This document shows, piece by piece, positions 35,786 through 44,826 of a stretch of 64,000 nt of DNA. Position numbers and translations under genes: made by a program. The notes under the pieces are model-generated. The model saw nothing but the letters and a program-made list of their open reading frames with translations, did no database searches and was not told the origin of the DNA. This DNA comes from Microbacterium sp. STN6. GTDB lineage: Bacteria; Actinomycetota; Actinomycetes; Actinomycetales; Microbacteriaceae. The stretch covers positions 682,001 to 746,000 of the forward strand of contig NZ_JAPMIT010000001.1 in the NCBI RefSeq assembly GCF_026410545.1, in the 5' to 3' direction. Numbering within the stretch: position 1 is the stretch's first letter; each line of letters begins with the position of its first letter.

Positions 35786-36376
35786 TCAGGCCTCTGCTTC
35801 GGCCAGCAGCCGCTCCGTCGAACGGTGCAGCGCCGCGTTCGCAGCGATGGAGTCGCCGACGTAGCCGCCGGCGAGGGCTCCGTCGCGGGCCAGCAGGTAG
35901 TCGTCTGCGGCGTTGCCGGGCTGCGGGTGGCCGATCGCTCGCATGAGCGCCTCGATGCGGTCGGCATACCAGTCACGATGTGCCGTCACGGCAACTCGAA
36001 CCGGGTGCGCCGGGTCGGCGAACTGGGCGGCGGCGTTGATGAACGGGCAGCCACGGAAGCCTGTGCGGGTCGCCTCGACGCCGATCTTGACGGTGAGGGC
36101 GCGGATGACCTCGCGCGGGTCATCGAGCCGCGCTTCGGCGTCGTCGAGGAACTCGCGGATCTCGCGGTCGCGGCCCTCGACATAGGCGATGATCAGCAGA
36201 TCCTTGGAACGGTAGTGCTTGTAGAAGGTCGCCTTCGTGACATGCGCGGCGGCGATGATGCGATCGACACCCACCGTGTGGATGCCTTCCGTGTAGAAGA
36301 GATCGTCGGCGGTCGCGAGGATCTTCACCTTCGAGGGAGCGGGCGGCCGGATGGCCGATCGGGCAGTAGCGGCCAT
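35786..36376 (-). CDS. TetR-family regulator
   Basis: This 196-residue TetR/AcrR-type protein has a helix-turn-helix at residues about 17-66 (KILATADDLFYTEGIHTVG, AAAHVTKATFYKHYRSKD). It shows the YsiA/QacR-like C-terminal pattern GFRGCPFINAAAQFADPAHPV seen in repressors of efflux or reductase genes. The start at 36376 has AAGGAG about 10 bases upstream; the frame is open to 36472 but the extra residues are not conserved-looking. A palindrome at 36486-36499 lies upstream. It is divergent from the M16 peptidase and convergent with the aldo/keto reductase, which may also be a target. Confidence 0.88.
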   Translation of the reverse strand: MAATARSAIRPPAPSKVKILATADDLFYTEGIHTVGVDRIIAAAHVTKATFYKHYRSKDLLIIAYVEGRDREIREFLDDAEARLDDPREVIRALTVKIGVEATRTGFRGCPFINAAAQFADPAHPVRVAVTAHRDWYADRIEALMRAIGHPQPGNAADDYLLARDGALAGGYVGDSIAANAALHRSTERLLAEAEA

Positions 36377-36485
36377 CCGGCGCGGCTCCTTGTTACTCGG
36401 AGGAGGCGTTCGGGTCGCCTCCGGCGGTTCCGCGACAGGTGCAAGGGTGGGCCGCGGAAGTTCTTCTCGCACCAGTATAGCCTAG

Positions 36486-36499
36486 ACAGACCTGTCTGT
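36486..36499. promoter_or_regulatory. TetR-type operator palindrome
   Basis: ACAGACCTGTCTGT is a perfect 14-base palindrome, and a further ACAGACAG half-site lies at about 36514. It lies between the divergent TetR gene (start 36376) and the M16 peptidase (start 36556/36559), the expected place for an autoregulatory site. Confidence 0.65.
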
Positions 36500-36555
36500 T
36501 TGTCCCCAAATCGTACAGACAGGAGACGACGGTCGCCGCTGGCGTAGGGTGGAGG

Positions 36556-37935
36556 GTGATGAACGGCGCAGTTGACCTCCCGCTCGGCGCTGCCGAACTC
36601 ACGTTTGCAGCCACGGGCGATGCCCTGGTCAGGCGAACCGTTCTGCCGAGCGGCGTGCGAATCCTCAGCGAACACGTGCCCGGCTCGCGCACGGCGACGA
36701 TCGGCTACTGGGTAGCGGTCGGGTCGAGAGATGAAACGGGTCCTCGCCCCGCAGGGGCTGGCGTGCTCGGTCACGCGTCGAGCTTCGGGTCAACGCACTT
36801 CCTCGAACATCTGCTCTTCAAGGGCACGGGCAGCCGCAGTGCGCTGGACATCGCGGTGGCCTTCGACTCGGTCGGCGGCGAGCACAATGCCATGACCGCC
36901 AAGGAATACACCTGCTACTACGCCAAGGTGCTCGACCGCGACCTGCCGATGGCGGCCGACGTGCTGACAGACATGATCACCTCGTCGGTCCTCGACAGCA
37001 CCGAGTTCGAGAATGAGCGCGGGGTCATCCTGGAAGAGCTGGCGATGGCCGAGGACGACCCGGCAGATGTGGTGAACGAGAGGTTCTTCGAGGCCGTTCT
37101 CGGCGCGCATCCGCTTGGCCGGCCCATCGGTGGCAGCCCAGACGCCATCCGGGAGGCGACGCGGGAGGCCGTCTGGGGCCACTACCGATCCAACTACCGG
37201 CCGCAGGATCTCGTCATCACGGCAGCGGGCGCAGTTGACCACGATCGCCTCGTCTCGGACGTACAGCGCGCCCTCGTCGCGGCCGGCTGGGATCTCGGCC
37301 GGCGGGCGGCACCCGTGCCGCGCCGCGACGGCACGCCGGCCGACGCCTCCGGCACCGGTCGCCTCGTCACGGTGCAGCGGCCCATCGAACAGGCGAACAT
37401 CCTCGTGGGCGTGCCGGGCATCACGGCCGGAGACGAGCGGCGCATGACCATGAGCGTGCTCAACTCGATTCTCGGTGGCGGCATGTCGAGCAGGCTGTTC
37501 CAGGAGGTGCGTGAGAAGCGTGGCCTCGCCTATTCAGTGTACTCGTTCTCTGCCGCGTTCTCTGACGCCGGGGTGTTCGGCCTCTACGCCGGCTGCTCGC
37601 CGGCGAAGGCACACGATGTCTCAGAGCTGCTCCTCGCCGAGCTGCACAGAATGGCCGAGCATGGCGTGAGTGCCGACGAGATGTCCCGGGCGGTCGGCCA
37701 GCTCTCGGGCGGGTCCGCCATCGCCCTCGAAGACTCCGACACGCGCATGTCGAGGCTGGGCCGCGCCGAGATCACGCTTGGCGAGTTCATCGACCTCGAC
37801 GAGAGCCTGCGCCGGCTTGCTCGCGTCACCGCCGACGACGTGCGCGAGCTCGCCGCCGACCTCGCCTCTCGCTCCGTCTCCGTCGCCGCCGTCGGCGCGG
37901 TGGAGGAGAGCGCGTTCGATTCGATCGTCTCCTGA
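36556..37935 (+). CDS. M16-family zinc metallopeptidase
   Basis: This 459-residue processing-peptidase-like protein has the inverted zinc motif HFLEH (HxxEH) in GSTHFLEHLLFKGTGS, and the third ligand Glu lies in NERGVILEELAM. KEYTCYYAKV and EVREKRGLAYSVYSF are typical of bacterial PqqL/YmxG-type peptidases, often found near pnp and dapB. About 15 residues (TGPRPAGAGVLGHASS) are inserted just before the zinc motif compared with the pattern I expect. A TAGGGT hexamer at 36545-36550 suggests leaderless start at the GTG (36556) or ATG (36559). Confidence 0.92.
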   Translation: MMNGAVDLPLGAAELTFAATGDALVRRTVLPSGVRILSEHVPGSRTATIGYWVAVGSRDETGPRPAGAGVLGHASSFGSTHFLEHLLFKGTGSRSALDIAVAFDSVGGEHNAMTAKEYTCYYAKVLDRDLPMAADVLTDMITSSVLDSTEFENERGVILEELAMAEDDPADVVNERFFEAVLGAHPLGRPIGGSPDAIREATREAVWGHYRSNYRPQDLVITAAGAVDHDRLVSDVQRALVAAGWDLGRRAAPVPRRDGTPADASGTGRLVTVQRPIEQANILVGVPGITAGDERRMTMSVLNSILGGGMSSRLFQEVREKRGLAYSVYSFSAAFSDAGVFGLYAGCSPAKAHDVSELLLAELHRMAEHGVSADEMSRAVGQLSGGSAIALEDSDTRMSRLGRAEITLGEFIDLDESLRRLARVTADDVRELAADLASRSVSVAAVGAVEESAFDSIVS

Positions 37936-37965
37936 CCTCAACGCAACAGAAGAAAGAGCCGCTCG

Positions 37966-38568
37966 ATGCCCCACTACCTCTACCTCGTGCGCCACGGCGA
38001 GCAGCAGGACGCCGAATACGGAATGCCGGACGGCCCCCTCTCAAGCCGCGGCAAGCGGCAGGCCACGCTCATCGCCGAGCGCCTTGGCGGCGTCCCCTTC
38101 ACGAACACATTCCACTCGCCGCTCAACCGCGCTGCCGAGACCGCGGCCATCATGGCAGAGCGGATGCCGGCGCTGAATCCGCAGCCGTCGAGCCTCCTGT
38201 TCGACTGCATCCCGTCGGGGCCGTCCCCCGAGATGCCGAAGGCGTTCGAATCGTTCTACGGAGCCATCACCGAGGCCGAGATCGAGGCAGGCAGGGCACA
38301 GATGGCGGATGCGGTCGATGAGTTCTTCGCGCCGGGTCGCGGCGATCGACATGACCTTCTCATCACCCACAACTTCGTCATCGGCTGGTTCGTGCGCCAC
38401 GTCTTCGACGCGCCCGCATGGCGATGGATGGGCCTGAACCAGGCCAATTGCGGCCTCACCATCATCCGGGTGCGCTCGGCCAAGCCACCCGTGCTCGTGG
38501 TGCACAACGACCTCGGCCACCTGCCGGTCGAGCTGCGCACGGGCCTGCCAGAGCTCCAGCCCGTCTGA
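37966..38568 (+). CDS. Histidine phosphatase-family protein
   Basis: This 200-residue protein of the phosphoglycerate mutase/phosphatase superfamily has the phospho-histidine motif LVRHGEQQ at residues 7-14. The second conserved His is in LLITHNFVIGWFV. It is a cytoplasmic phosphatase with unknown substrate. It starts at an ATG with an AAAGAG site 8 bases upstream, 30 bases downstream of the M16 peptidase, so it is probably co-transcribed. It is convergent with the GNAT gene. Confidence 0.88.
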   Translation: MPHYLYLVRHGEQQDAEYGMPDGPLSSRGKRQATLIAERLGGVPFTNTFHSPLNRAAETAAIMAERMPALNPQPSSLLFDCIPSGPSPEMPKAFESFYGAITEAEIEAGRAQMADAVDEFFAPGRGDRHDLLITHNFVIGWFVRHVFDAPAWRWMGLNQANCGLTIIRVRSAKPPVLVVHNDLGHLPVELRTGLPELQPV

Positions 38569-38607
38569 GCTCCGGCCCGGCCGGGCTCCAGCCAGCCTGC
38601 GCAGTCG

Positions 38608-39168
38608 CTAGAGCGACTTGCGGTACCAGGTCGTCGCGTTCGGGTTGTCGTTGTATGGGGCGATGCTCTCGTAGCCACTCGCCCGGTACAGGCCGCCGGC
38701 CGCCTCGAGGCTGTCGTTGGTATCGAGCACGACCTCGCTCGCCCCGAACGCGGCCGCCCGCCGCTCCAGCTCGGTCAGCAGTGCACGCCCAAGACCGCGC
38801 CCACGCGCCGCCGGGCTCAGCCACAGGTGCTTCACCTCGAAGCGCACGCGCTCCGCGTTCTGCACGGTCTCGGCCTCGGGAGCGCGCAGCGTGGTCGCGC
38901 CATCAACGGTCTGCTCGACGAGGCGGCGCAGACCGGAAGGGGCGGCCTGCGGAAGGCGGCGAATGCCGCCGCATCCGATCGCCGTGTCATCGTCGTCGAC
39001 GACAACGAGGAAGACGCCTTCGGGTGCGACGAACTGCTCGGGCGCGGGGAAGGTCGTGCGGTAGCTGCCCTGGGCCTCGGGGAAGGTTTGCGCCCGCTCG
39101 GCGAAGTACGAGGCAAGCAGGTTGTGCGCGGTCGCCTCGTCCACCGCGCTCTCGCGAAAGGTCGTCAC
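38608..39168 (-). CDS. GNAT-family N-acetyltransferase
   Basis: This 186-residue acetyltransferase has the acetyl-CoA binding motif RGRGLGRALL, preceded by FEVKHLWLSPAA and followed by LDTNDSLEAAGGLYRASGY. It transfers acetyl to an unknown amine. The GTG at 39168 (VTTFRESAVDEATA) is the most plausible start; the frame is open to 39222, but this would cross into the dapB promoter. There is no clear ribosome site. It is convergent with the histidine phosphatase and divergent from dapB. Confidence 0.8.
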   Translation of the reverse strand: MTTFRESAVDEATAHNLLASYFAERAQTFPEAQGSYRTTFPAPEQFVAPEGVFLVVVDDDDTAIGCGGIRRLPQAAPSGLRRLVEQTVDGATTLRAPEAETVQNAERVRFEVKHLWLSPAARGRGLGRALLTELERRAAAFGASEVVLDTNDSLEAAGGLYRASGYESIAPYNDNPNATTWYRKSL

Positions 39169-39238
39169 GCCACAAGCGTATGCGTGCTGAGCACGCCTGC
39201 CGTCGAATGCCACCGCGCCCACCGGCTAGATTGTCTTG

Positions 39239-40030
39239 GTGACTATTCGCGTGGCCGTGACCGGGGCAACCGGCAAGCTCGGCTCGGTGGCCGTGAGGCT
39301 CATCGAGCAGGCAGACGACCTCGAACTCGTCGCCGCCCTCGACTCGCGCACCTCGCTCGAGGCCATGCGGGGCGCCGATGTACTGCTCGACGTGACGCTG
39401 CCCAGCGTGAGCGAGCGCATCGTGCGGTACGGGCTCGACGAGGGGCTCAACGTCGTCGTCGGCACGTCGGGCTGGTCGGCCGAACGCATCGCGGGCGTGG
39501 CTGGCGGCCTCGGCGCCGAACAGGGCGTCATCGTCATTCCCAATTTCTCTCTCGGCTCGGCGCTCGCAACCTCGTTCGCGGCCCAGGCGGCCACGTTCTT
39601 CGACTCCATCGAGATCATCGAGGCGCATCGCGCGACCAAGATCGACTCGCCCTCGGGAACCGCCGTTCGCACCGCCGAGCTCATCGGCGAGGCGCGGGCC
39701 CAAGTGGGTCCGCCGCTCGCGCCGCACTCCGACCAGCGCGCGCGGGGCCAGCAGGTGGCGGGCGTGCCCATCCACAGCATGCGGGTCAACGGCCTCGCCG
39801 CACGCCAGCAGGTGCTGCTCGGCGGCCAGGGCGAGACGCTCACGATCACGCACGACACCCTCGACTCGAGCGCATACGAGGCAGGAATCCTTCTCGCCCT
39901 TCGCCGCGCGGCCACGCAGCGCGGCATCACGGTCGGCCTCGAGAACCTGATCGACCTGTCGGGTGCGCCAACCGGCGGCCGTCCGTCGAAAACCGGTGCC
40001 CGCCCGGAGAAGAGCGGCCCCGCCGAATGA
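39239..40030 (+). CDS. dapB: 4-hydroxy-tetrahydrodipicolinate reductase
   Basis: This 263-residue NAD(P)H-dependent reductase of the lysine/diaminopimelate pathway has the Rossmann start VAVTGATGKLGS. The dapB signature is EIIEAHRATKIDSPSGTA, where the usual His-His pair is His-Arg. VVGTSGW is also present. The GTG at 39239 lies exactly 6 bases after TAGATT (39227-39232), so it is probably leaderless. Its stop overlaps the next gene. It acts right after DapA (42010). Confidence 0.95.
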   Translation: MTIRVAVTGATGKLGSVAVRLIEQADDLELVAALDSRTSLEAMRGADVLLDVTLPSVSERIVRYGLDEGLNVVVGTSGWSAERIAGVAGGLGAEQGVIVIPNFSLGSALATSFAAQAATFFDSIEIIEAHRATKIDSPSGTAVRTAELIGEARAQVGPPLAPHSDQRARGQQVAGVPIHSMRVNGLAARQQVLLGGQGETLTITHDTLDSSAYEAGILLALRRAATQRGITVGLENLIDLSGAPTGGRPSKTGARPEKSGPAE

Positions 40031-40482
40031 AGAATCGCGTCGCCGCCCTCGTCATGGCGGCGCTCCTGCTCCTCTACATCGTGCTGGTCGGCCAGCGCGC
40101 CATTCTGCTGCTCGCCTCCGGCAACGGCGTCGGCATCGCCATGGGTGTTGCGCTCATCGTCATGCCGATCGTGGCGGTGTGGGCGCTGGCACGCGAGCTG
40201 CTCTTCGGCCTGCACACCGAGCGGCTCGTCGCCATTCTCGACGCCGAGGGCGGGCTACCAGAGGAGGAGCTGCCGCATCGCGAAAGTGGCCGGCCGCTAC
40301 GAGACGCCGCCGACGAGCAGTTCCCCGCGTTCGCGCACGAGGTCGAGCAGCAGCCCGAGAGCTGGCGCGCGTGGTTCCGGCTGGGGCTCGCGTACGACGC
40401 ATCGGGCGACCGGCGCAGGGCGAGAGCCGCGTTGCGTCGCGCGATCGAGCTGCATCGGCGCGAGCCCGCGCATCCGGCCTGA
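40027..40482 (+). CDS. Small membrane protein with a TPR-like tail
   Basis: This 151-residue protein has two N-terminal membrane helices (residues 5-27 VAALVMAALLLLYIVLVG and 35-55 GIAMGVALIVMPIVAVWAL). A cytoplasmic part follows, ending in a single tetratricopeptide-like repeat ([31 protein letters not shown]). The family function is unknown. Its ATG overlaps the dapB stop, so it is co-translated with dapB, an arrangement I recall from Microbacteriaceae. It is convergent with the TIGR01777-type gene. Confidence 0.75.
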   Translation: MKNRVAALVMAALLLLYIVLVGQRAILLLASGNGVGIAMGVALIVMPIVAVWALARELLFGLHTERLVAILDAEGGLPEEELPHRESGRPLRDAADEQFPAFAHEVEQQPESWRAWFRLGLAYDASGDRRRARAALRRAIELHRREPAHPA

Positions 40483-40503
40483 TCTCCGGCTGCCGCCAGA
40501 CCC

Positions 40504-41421
40504 TCACCTGCCCAGCAGCGCCGCAACGGCCTTCTGCACCGTGTCATGCCGAAAGACGAAGCCGTCGTCGATGAGCCGCGTCGGAACGACCTTCTGGCTC
40601 GCGAGAAGCAGCTCACGGCCGGCATCGCGCAGGGCGAACTCGATGAGTCCCTCCGGCGCGCGCAGGCCATACGGCCGCCCCAGCTGACGCGCGAGCTCGC
40701 GAACCAGCACGTCTGCCGTCACGGGCGAGGGGCCGACCAGGTTCACGGCCCCCTCGACCCCCGAGCGCATAAGGTGACGGATGGCCGCAGCCTCGTCGTG
40801 CAGGCTGATCCACGGCCAGTGCTGCCCGCCCGTGCCGAGCGGCCCCGCGAGTCCCAGCCGAGCCAGGGGCAGCAGCGGCCGCATCGCACCGCCGTTGCCG
40901 AGCACGATGCCGCTGCGGACGAGCACGACGCGGGTGCCCTCGGGCGCGAGCCGAGCGGCCGTCTCCCACTCGTCGACGACATCGGCGAGAAACCCCTCGC
41001 CCTTCGGCGAGCTCTCCGTGAGCCGTGCACCGGGCCGGTCGCCGTAGTAGCCGACGGCGGAGGCGTTGATCAGGACAGCGGGCGGCCTCCGCGACATGCC
41101 CATCGCATCCGTCAGCGTGCGCGTCGCCTGCAGTCGCGACTGCCGGATCTCCTCCTTGTACCCCGCCGTCCACGGCAGGTGGGCGAGCGAGGCACCCGAG
41201 AGGTTGACGACGACGTCGACGTCGTCCATGAGCGTGAAGTCGATGATGTGCGCGCTCGGAGCCCAGTTGAACTCGGCCGCGCTGCCCGGTCGACGGCGCA
41301 CGAGCCGCAGCACGGTGTCTCCCTCGCGCTCGAGCTGGCGCGCGAGCTCCGAGCCGATCATGCCGGACGCGCCGCAGATCAGAACCCGCAGGGGCCCGGT
41401 GCGGCGAGCCGATGCCGCCAC
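40504..41421 (-). CDS. TIGR01777-type NAD-dependent epimerase family protein
   Basis: This 305-residue extended SDR protein has the Rossmann start RVLICGASGMIGSELAR, VVNLSGASLA, INASAVGYYGDR (active-site YYG region) and a C-terminal DUF1731-like part (ELLLASQKVVPTRLIDDGFVF). It belongs to the YfcH/SulA-like family, whose substrate is unknown. The GTG start at 41421 lies just 1 base after the OsmC stop, indicating coupled translation with osmC. Confidence 0.85.
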   Translation of the reverse strand: MAASARRTGPLRVLICGASGMIGSELARQLEREGDTVLRLVRRRPGSAAEFNWAPSAHIIDFTLMDDVDVVVNLSGASLAHLPWTAGYKEEIRQSRLQATRTLTDAMGMSRRPPAVLINASAVGYYGDRPGARLTESSPKGEGFLADVVDEWETAARLAPEGTRVVLVRSGIVLGNGGAMRPLLPLARLGLAGPLGTGGQHWPWISLHDEAAAIRHLMRSGVEGAVNLVGPSPVTADVLVRELARQLGRPYGLRAPEGLIEFALRDAGRELLLASQKVVPTRLIDDGFVFRHDTVQKAVAALLGR

Positions 41422-41422
41422 G

Positions 41423-41848
41423 TCAGGCGAGGTCGGCTTCGAGCGTGACGGGGATGCCGCTGAGAGCCCGCGAGACGGGGCAGGTGCTCTTCGCCTCCTC
41501 GGCAAGACGCTGGAAGTCGTCCTCCTCGATGCCCGAGACGGTGGCGTTGACGAGCAGGTGGCTGCCGGTGATGCCCTGGGCCGGGTCGAAGGTCACGGCT
41601 GCCGTCACCTGGATGCTCTCCGGCGGCGTGCCGAACTGGCCGAGCAGGTTGGCGAACGCCATTGAGAAGCAGGCGGCATGGGCGGCGCCGAGCAGTTCCT
41701 CGGGGTTGGTCGTGTTGTCGCTTCCCTCGGAGCGCGCCTTCCAGGTCACGCCGAACTCGGCGGCGTGCGACGAGTCGAGGCTGAGCCGGCCGCTGCCCGA
41801 CTTCAGATCCCCGCTCCAGACGGATGTCGCTTCGCTTGTCAGTGTCAT
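41423..41848 (-). CDS. OsmC-family organic hydroperoxide reductase
   Basis: This 141-residue peroxidase has the two redox cysteines in LGAAHAACFSMAF and EAKSTCPVSRAL. These reduce organic hydroperoxides, usually with dihydrolipoamide or a small thiol. The first segment, TSVWSGDLKSGSG, is typical of the OsmC type. AGGAGG lies 6 bases before the ATG at 41848. It is followed by the TIGR01777-type gene after 1 base and is divergent from dapA. Confidence 0.92.
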   Translation of the reverse strand: MTLTSEATSVWSGDLKSGSGRLSLDSSHAAEFGVTWKARSEGSDNTTNPEELLGAAHAACFSMAFANLLGQFGTPPESIQVTAAVTFDPAQGITGSHLLVNATVSGIEEDDFQRLAEEAKSTCPVSRALSGIPVTLEADLA

Positions 41849-42009
41849 GGGTGCCTCCTGGGCCGTGGCGCGATGCCGCAATCGCAGGCCGCGCGAGCTG
41901 ACGTGGAGTGTTCAGCCTAGCGCCGCCGTGCCGTCGCTGTGCCCCGCATTGGGGGTATTCGAAGGTGTTCCGGTGCGCCGCGCTCAGAGCACCCGGTAGC
42001 CTGTATCTC

Positions 42010-42987
42010 GTGTCTACGATCGAGAACCCGTTCGGGCAGGTGCTAGTCGCGCTGGTGACTCCGTTCACCGCCGAGGGAGAGGTCGACTGGCCCGCCGTCG
42101 AGAAGCACATGGACGACGTGATCAACGACGGCGCCGACGGCATCGTGATCTCGGGCACCACGGGCGAGACATCGACCCTGACCGACGCCGAGAAGATCCG
42201 GCTCGTCGAGGTCGGCAAGCAGGTCGCCGGCGGTCGCGCCAGGATCATCACGGGCGGCGGATCGAACGAGACCGCGCACGCCATGCAGCTGGCCCGGCAG
42301 AGCGAGAAAGCGGGCGCCGACGGCAACCTCGTCGTCACGCCGTATTACAACAAGCCCACGCAGGCGGGACTCCTCACGCACTTCCGCATGATCGCCGACG
42401 CGACCGACCTGCCCGTCATCCTCTACGACATCCCAGGCCGCACGGGCGTTCCCATCGCCTACGAGACCATCCTGCGGGCGGCGAAGCACCCGAACATCGT
42501 CGCCATCAAAGACGCCAAGGGCGACTTCAGCCAGGTCTCCCGGGTGCTCAACCACACCGACCTGCTGTACTTCTCCGGCGACGACACGAACGTGCTTCCC
42601 CACCTCTCGATCGGCGCGACCGGGCTCATCGGCGTGACAAACAACATCGCCGCCCGGCCGTACCGCACCATGATCGACGCCGTCAACGCGGGCGATCTCG
42701 CCACGGCGACCGCCGCGCACAAGAAGCTCGAGCCGCTCGTGCGCGCCGTCATGACGCATGTGCCGGGCACCGTCGCCGCCAAGTACATCCTGCACGGCCT
42801 GGGCCGCATCAACAGCCCGCGCGTGCGCTTGCCGCTCGTCGGCCCGGAGGAGTGGGAGGCGGCGCAGATCGAAGACGAGATTGCGCTCGTCAACGACATC
42901 CCCGGCGTCGACTTCACCAACTTCCGCCCCGACCGCAACGCCGCCGCAGGCGGCGCGCTGCCCAAGGTGGCAGGCACCACGCGGTAG
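42010..42987 (+). CDS. dapA: 4-hydroxy-tetrahydrodipicolinate synthase
   Basis: This 325-residue TIM-barrel aldolase condenses pyruvate with aspartate semialdehyde in lysine/diaminopimelate synthesis. The Schiff-base lysine is Lys167 in IVAIKDAKGD, Tyr112/Tyr113 lie in TPYYNKP, and the ISGTTGETSTLT loop is present. The tail after residue 300 is slightly longer than usual. The GTG at 42010 lies 7 bases after TAGCCT (41997-42002) and is probably leaderless. RNase J follows, as in many actinobacteria. Confidence 0.96.
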   Translation: MSTIENPFGQVLVALVTPFTAEGEVDWPAVEKHMDDVINDGADGIVISGTTGETSTLTDAEKIRLVEVGKQVAGGRARIITGGGSNETAHAMQLARQSEKAGADGNLVVTPYYNKPTQAGLLTHFRMIADATDLPVILYDIPGRTGVPIAYETILRAAKHPNIVAIKDAKGDFSQVSRVLNHTDLLYFSGDDTNVLPHLSIGATGLIGVTNNIAARPYRTMIDAVNAGDLATATAAHKKLEPLVRAVMTHVPGTVAAKYILHGLGRINSPRVRLPLVGPEEWEAAQIEDEIALVNDIPGVDFTNFRPDRNAAAGGALPKVAGTTR

Positions 42988-43074
42988 CGCCGTCAGGCGC
43001 CATCCGTCATCGACATCGACCGACACGCGCCTCGCGCACACGACAACTGCACATGTACGACAACTGGAGGGCCC

Positions 43075-44751
43075 ATGCCCAATCTCGTCTCTGATCCGCC
43101 CGCTCTCACGCCGGGAACCCTGCGCGTCATCCCCACCGGCGGGCTCGGCGAGATCGGGCGCAACATGACGGTGTTCGAGATCGACGGCAAGATCCTCATC
43201 GTCGACTGCGGCGTGCTGTTCCCGGAAGAGAACCAGCCAGGAGTCGACCTGATCCTGCCCGATTTCGCGCCCGTCCGCGACCGCCTCGAAGACATCGTGG
43301 GAATCGTGCTCACACACGGCCACGAGGACCACATCGGCGCCGTGCCGTACCTGCTCAAGCTGCGCGCGGACATCCCGCTCATCGGCTCCGGCCTCACGCT
43401 CGCGCTCGTGGAGGCGAAGCTCAAGGAGCACCGCATCACGCCGTACAGCCTCACAGTGCACGAGGGGCAGAGCGAGAAGCTGGGCCCATTCGACCTCGAA
43501 TTCGTGGCCGTCAACCATTCGATTCCGGATGCGCTCGCCGTGGCCATCACCACCGCCGCCGGCGTCGTGCTGCACACCGGCGACTTCAAGATGGACCAGC
43601 TGCCGCTCGACGACCGGCTCACCGACCTGCGGGCCTTCGCCAGGCTGGGGGAGAAGGGCGTCGACCTGTTCCTCGTGGACTCGACGAACGCGGACGTGCC
43701 GGGGTTCACCGCGCTTGAGCGCTCGATCGGTCCCGTGCTCGACAACGTGATCGCCCGGGCGCCGCGGCGCGTCATCGTCGCGAGCTTCTCGAGCCACGTG
43801 CACCGGGTTCAGCAGGTGCTCGACGCTGCCCACGCCAACGGGCGCCGGGTGGCGCTGCTGGGCCGCTCGATGGTGCGCAACATGGGGATTGCCGCCGAGC
43901 TCGGCTACCTCAGGGTGCCGGAGGGTGTGCTCATCGACTTCAAGAAGGCCGGCGACATTCCCGACAACAAGATCGTCTACATGTCGACCGGTTCGCAGGG
44001 CGAGCCGATGGCGGTGCTCGCGCGCATGGCCAACCTCGACCACCAGATCGAGGTGGGCGACGGCGACACCGTCATTCTCGCGTCGAGCCTGATCCCCGGC
44101 AACGAGAACGCCGTGTATCGCGTCATCGACGGGCTCACCAAGCTCGGCGCGACCGTCGTGCACAAGGGCAACGCGAAGGTGCACGTCTCCGGCCACGCGG
44201 CCGCCGGCGAGCTTCTGTACTGCTACAACATCCTGAAGCCGAAGAACGTGATGCCCGTGCACGGCGAGTACCGCCACCTGGTGGCGAACGCCAAGCTGGC
44301 GCAAGACACGGGGGTGCCCACCGAGAACACGATCCTCGCGGAGGACGGCAGCGTCATCGACCTGAAGGATGGCGTCGCGCGCATCGTCGGTCAGCTCGAC
44401 CTCGGCTTCGTCTACGTCGACGGGTCGAGCGTTGGCGAGATCACGGATGCCGACCTCAAGGATCGCCGGATCCTCGGCGAGGAGGGCTTCATCTCGATCA
44501 TCGTGGTCGTCGAGGCGGCGACGGGGCGCATCATCACGGGTCCGGAGATCCACGCGAAGGGCTTCGCCGAAGACGACAAGGTCTTCGACACCGTCAAGCC
44601 GAAGATCCAGGCGGCGCTCACCGAGGCGGCGCAGAACGGGGTGCGCGACCCGCACGCCCTCAGCCAGGTCGTGCGCCGCACGGTCGGCCGCTGGGTGTCG
44701 ACGAGCTACCGCCGCCGCCCGATGATCGTGCCGCTCGTCATCGAGGCCTAA
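43075..44751 (+). CDS. rnj: Ribonuclease J
   Basis: This 558-residue metallo-beta-lactamase/beta-CASP ribonuclease has the zinc motif HGHEDHIGAVPY, the DFKMDQ segment and the beta-CASP VIVASFSSHVHRVQQV and HVSGHAAAGE parts. It is an endo- and 5'-3' exoribonuclease for mRNA decay and rRNA processing. GGAGGG lies about 3-9 bases before the ATG. It is downstream of dapA with 87 bases between, containing no clear terminator, so co-transcription is possible. Confidence 0.96.
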   Translation: MPNLVSDPPALTPGTLRVIPTGGLGEIGRNMTVFEIDGKILIVDCGVLFPEENQPGVDLILPDFAPVRDRLEDIVGIVLTHGHEDHIGAVPYLLKLRADIPLIGSGLTLALVEAKLKEHRITPYSLTVHEGQSEKLGPFDLEFVAVNHSIPDALAVAITTAAGVVLHTGDFKMDQLPLDDRLTDLRAFARLGEKGVDLFLVDSTNADVPGFTALERSIGPVLDNVIARAPRRVIVASFSSHVHRVQQVLDAAHANGRRVALLGRSMVRNMGIAAELGYLRVPEGVLIDFKKAGDIPDNKIVYMSTGSQGEPMAVLARMANLDHQIEVGDGDTVILASSLIPGNENAVYRVIDGLTKLGATVVHKGNAKVHVSGHAAAGELLYCYNILKPKNVMPVHGEYRHLVANAKLAQDTGVPTENTILAEDGSVIDLKDGVARIVGQLDLGFVYVDGSSVGEITDADLKDRRILGEEGFISIIVVVEAATGRIITGPEIHAKGFAEDDKVFDTVKPKIQAALTEAAQNGVRDPHALSQVVRRTVGRWVSTSYRRRPMIVPLVIEA

Positions 44752-44826
44752 GCGGTTTCATCCGCTGACGTGACACCCGGTCCGGGCTAACCGTCGATGA
44801 CGGTGGCGGAAGGTACCGTTTATTTC

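Noticed and set aside
42043-44655. An 870-codon open frame on the minus strand over dapA and rnj
   Set aside because: It is antisense to two well-recognised genes and has the composition of a shadow frame.
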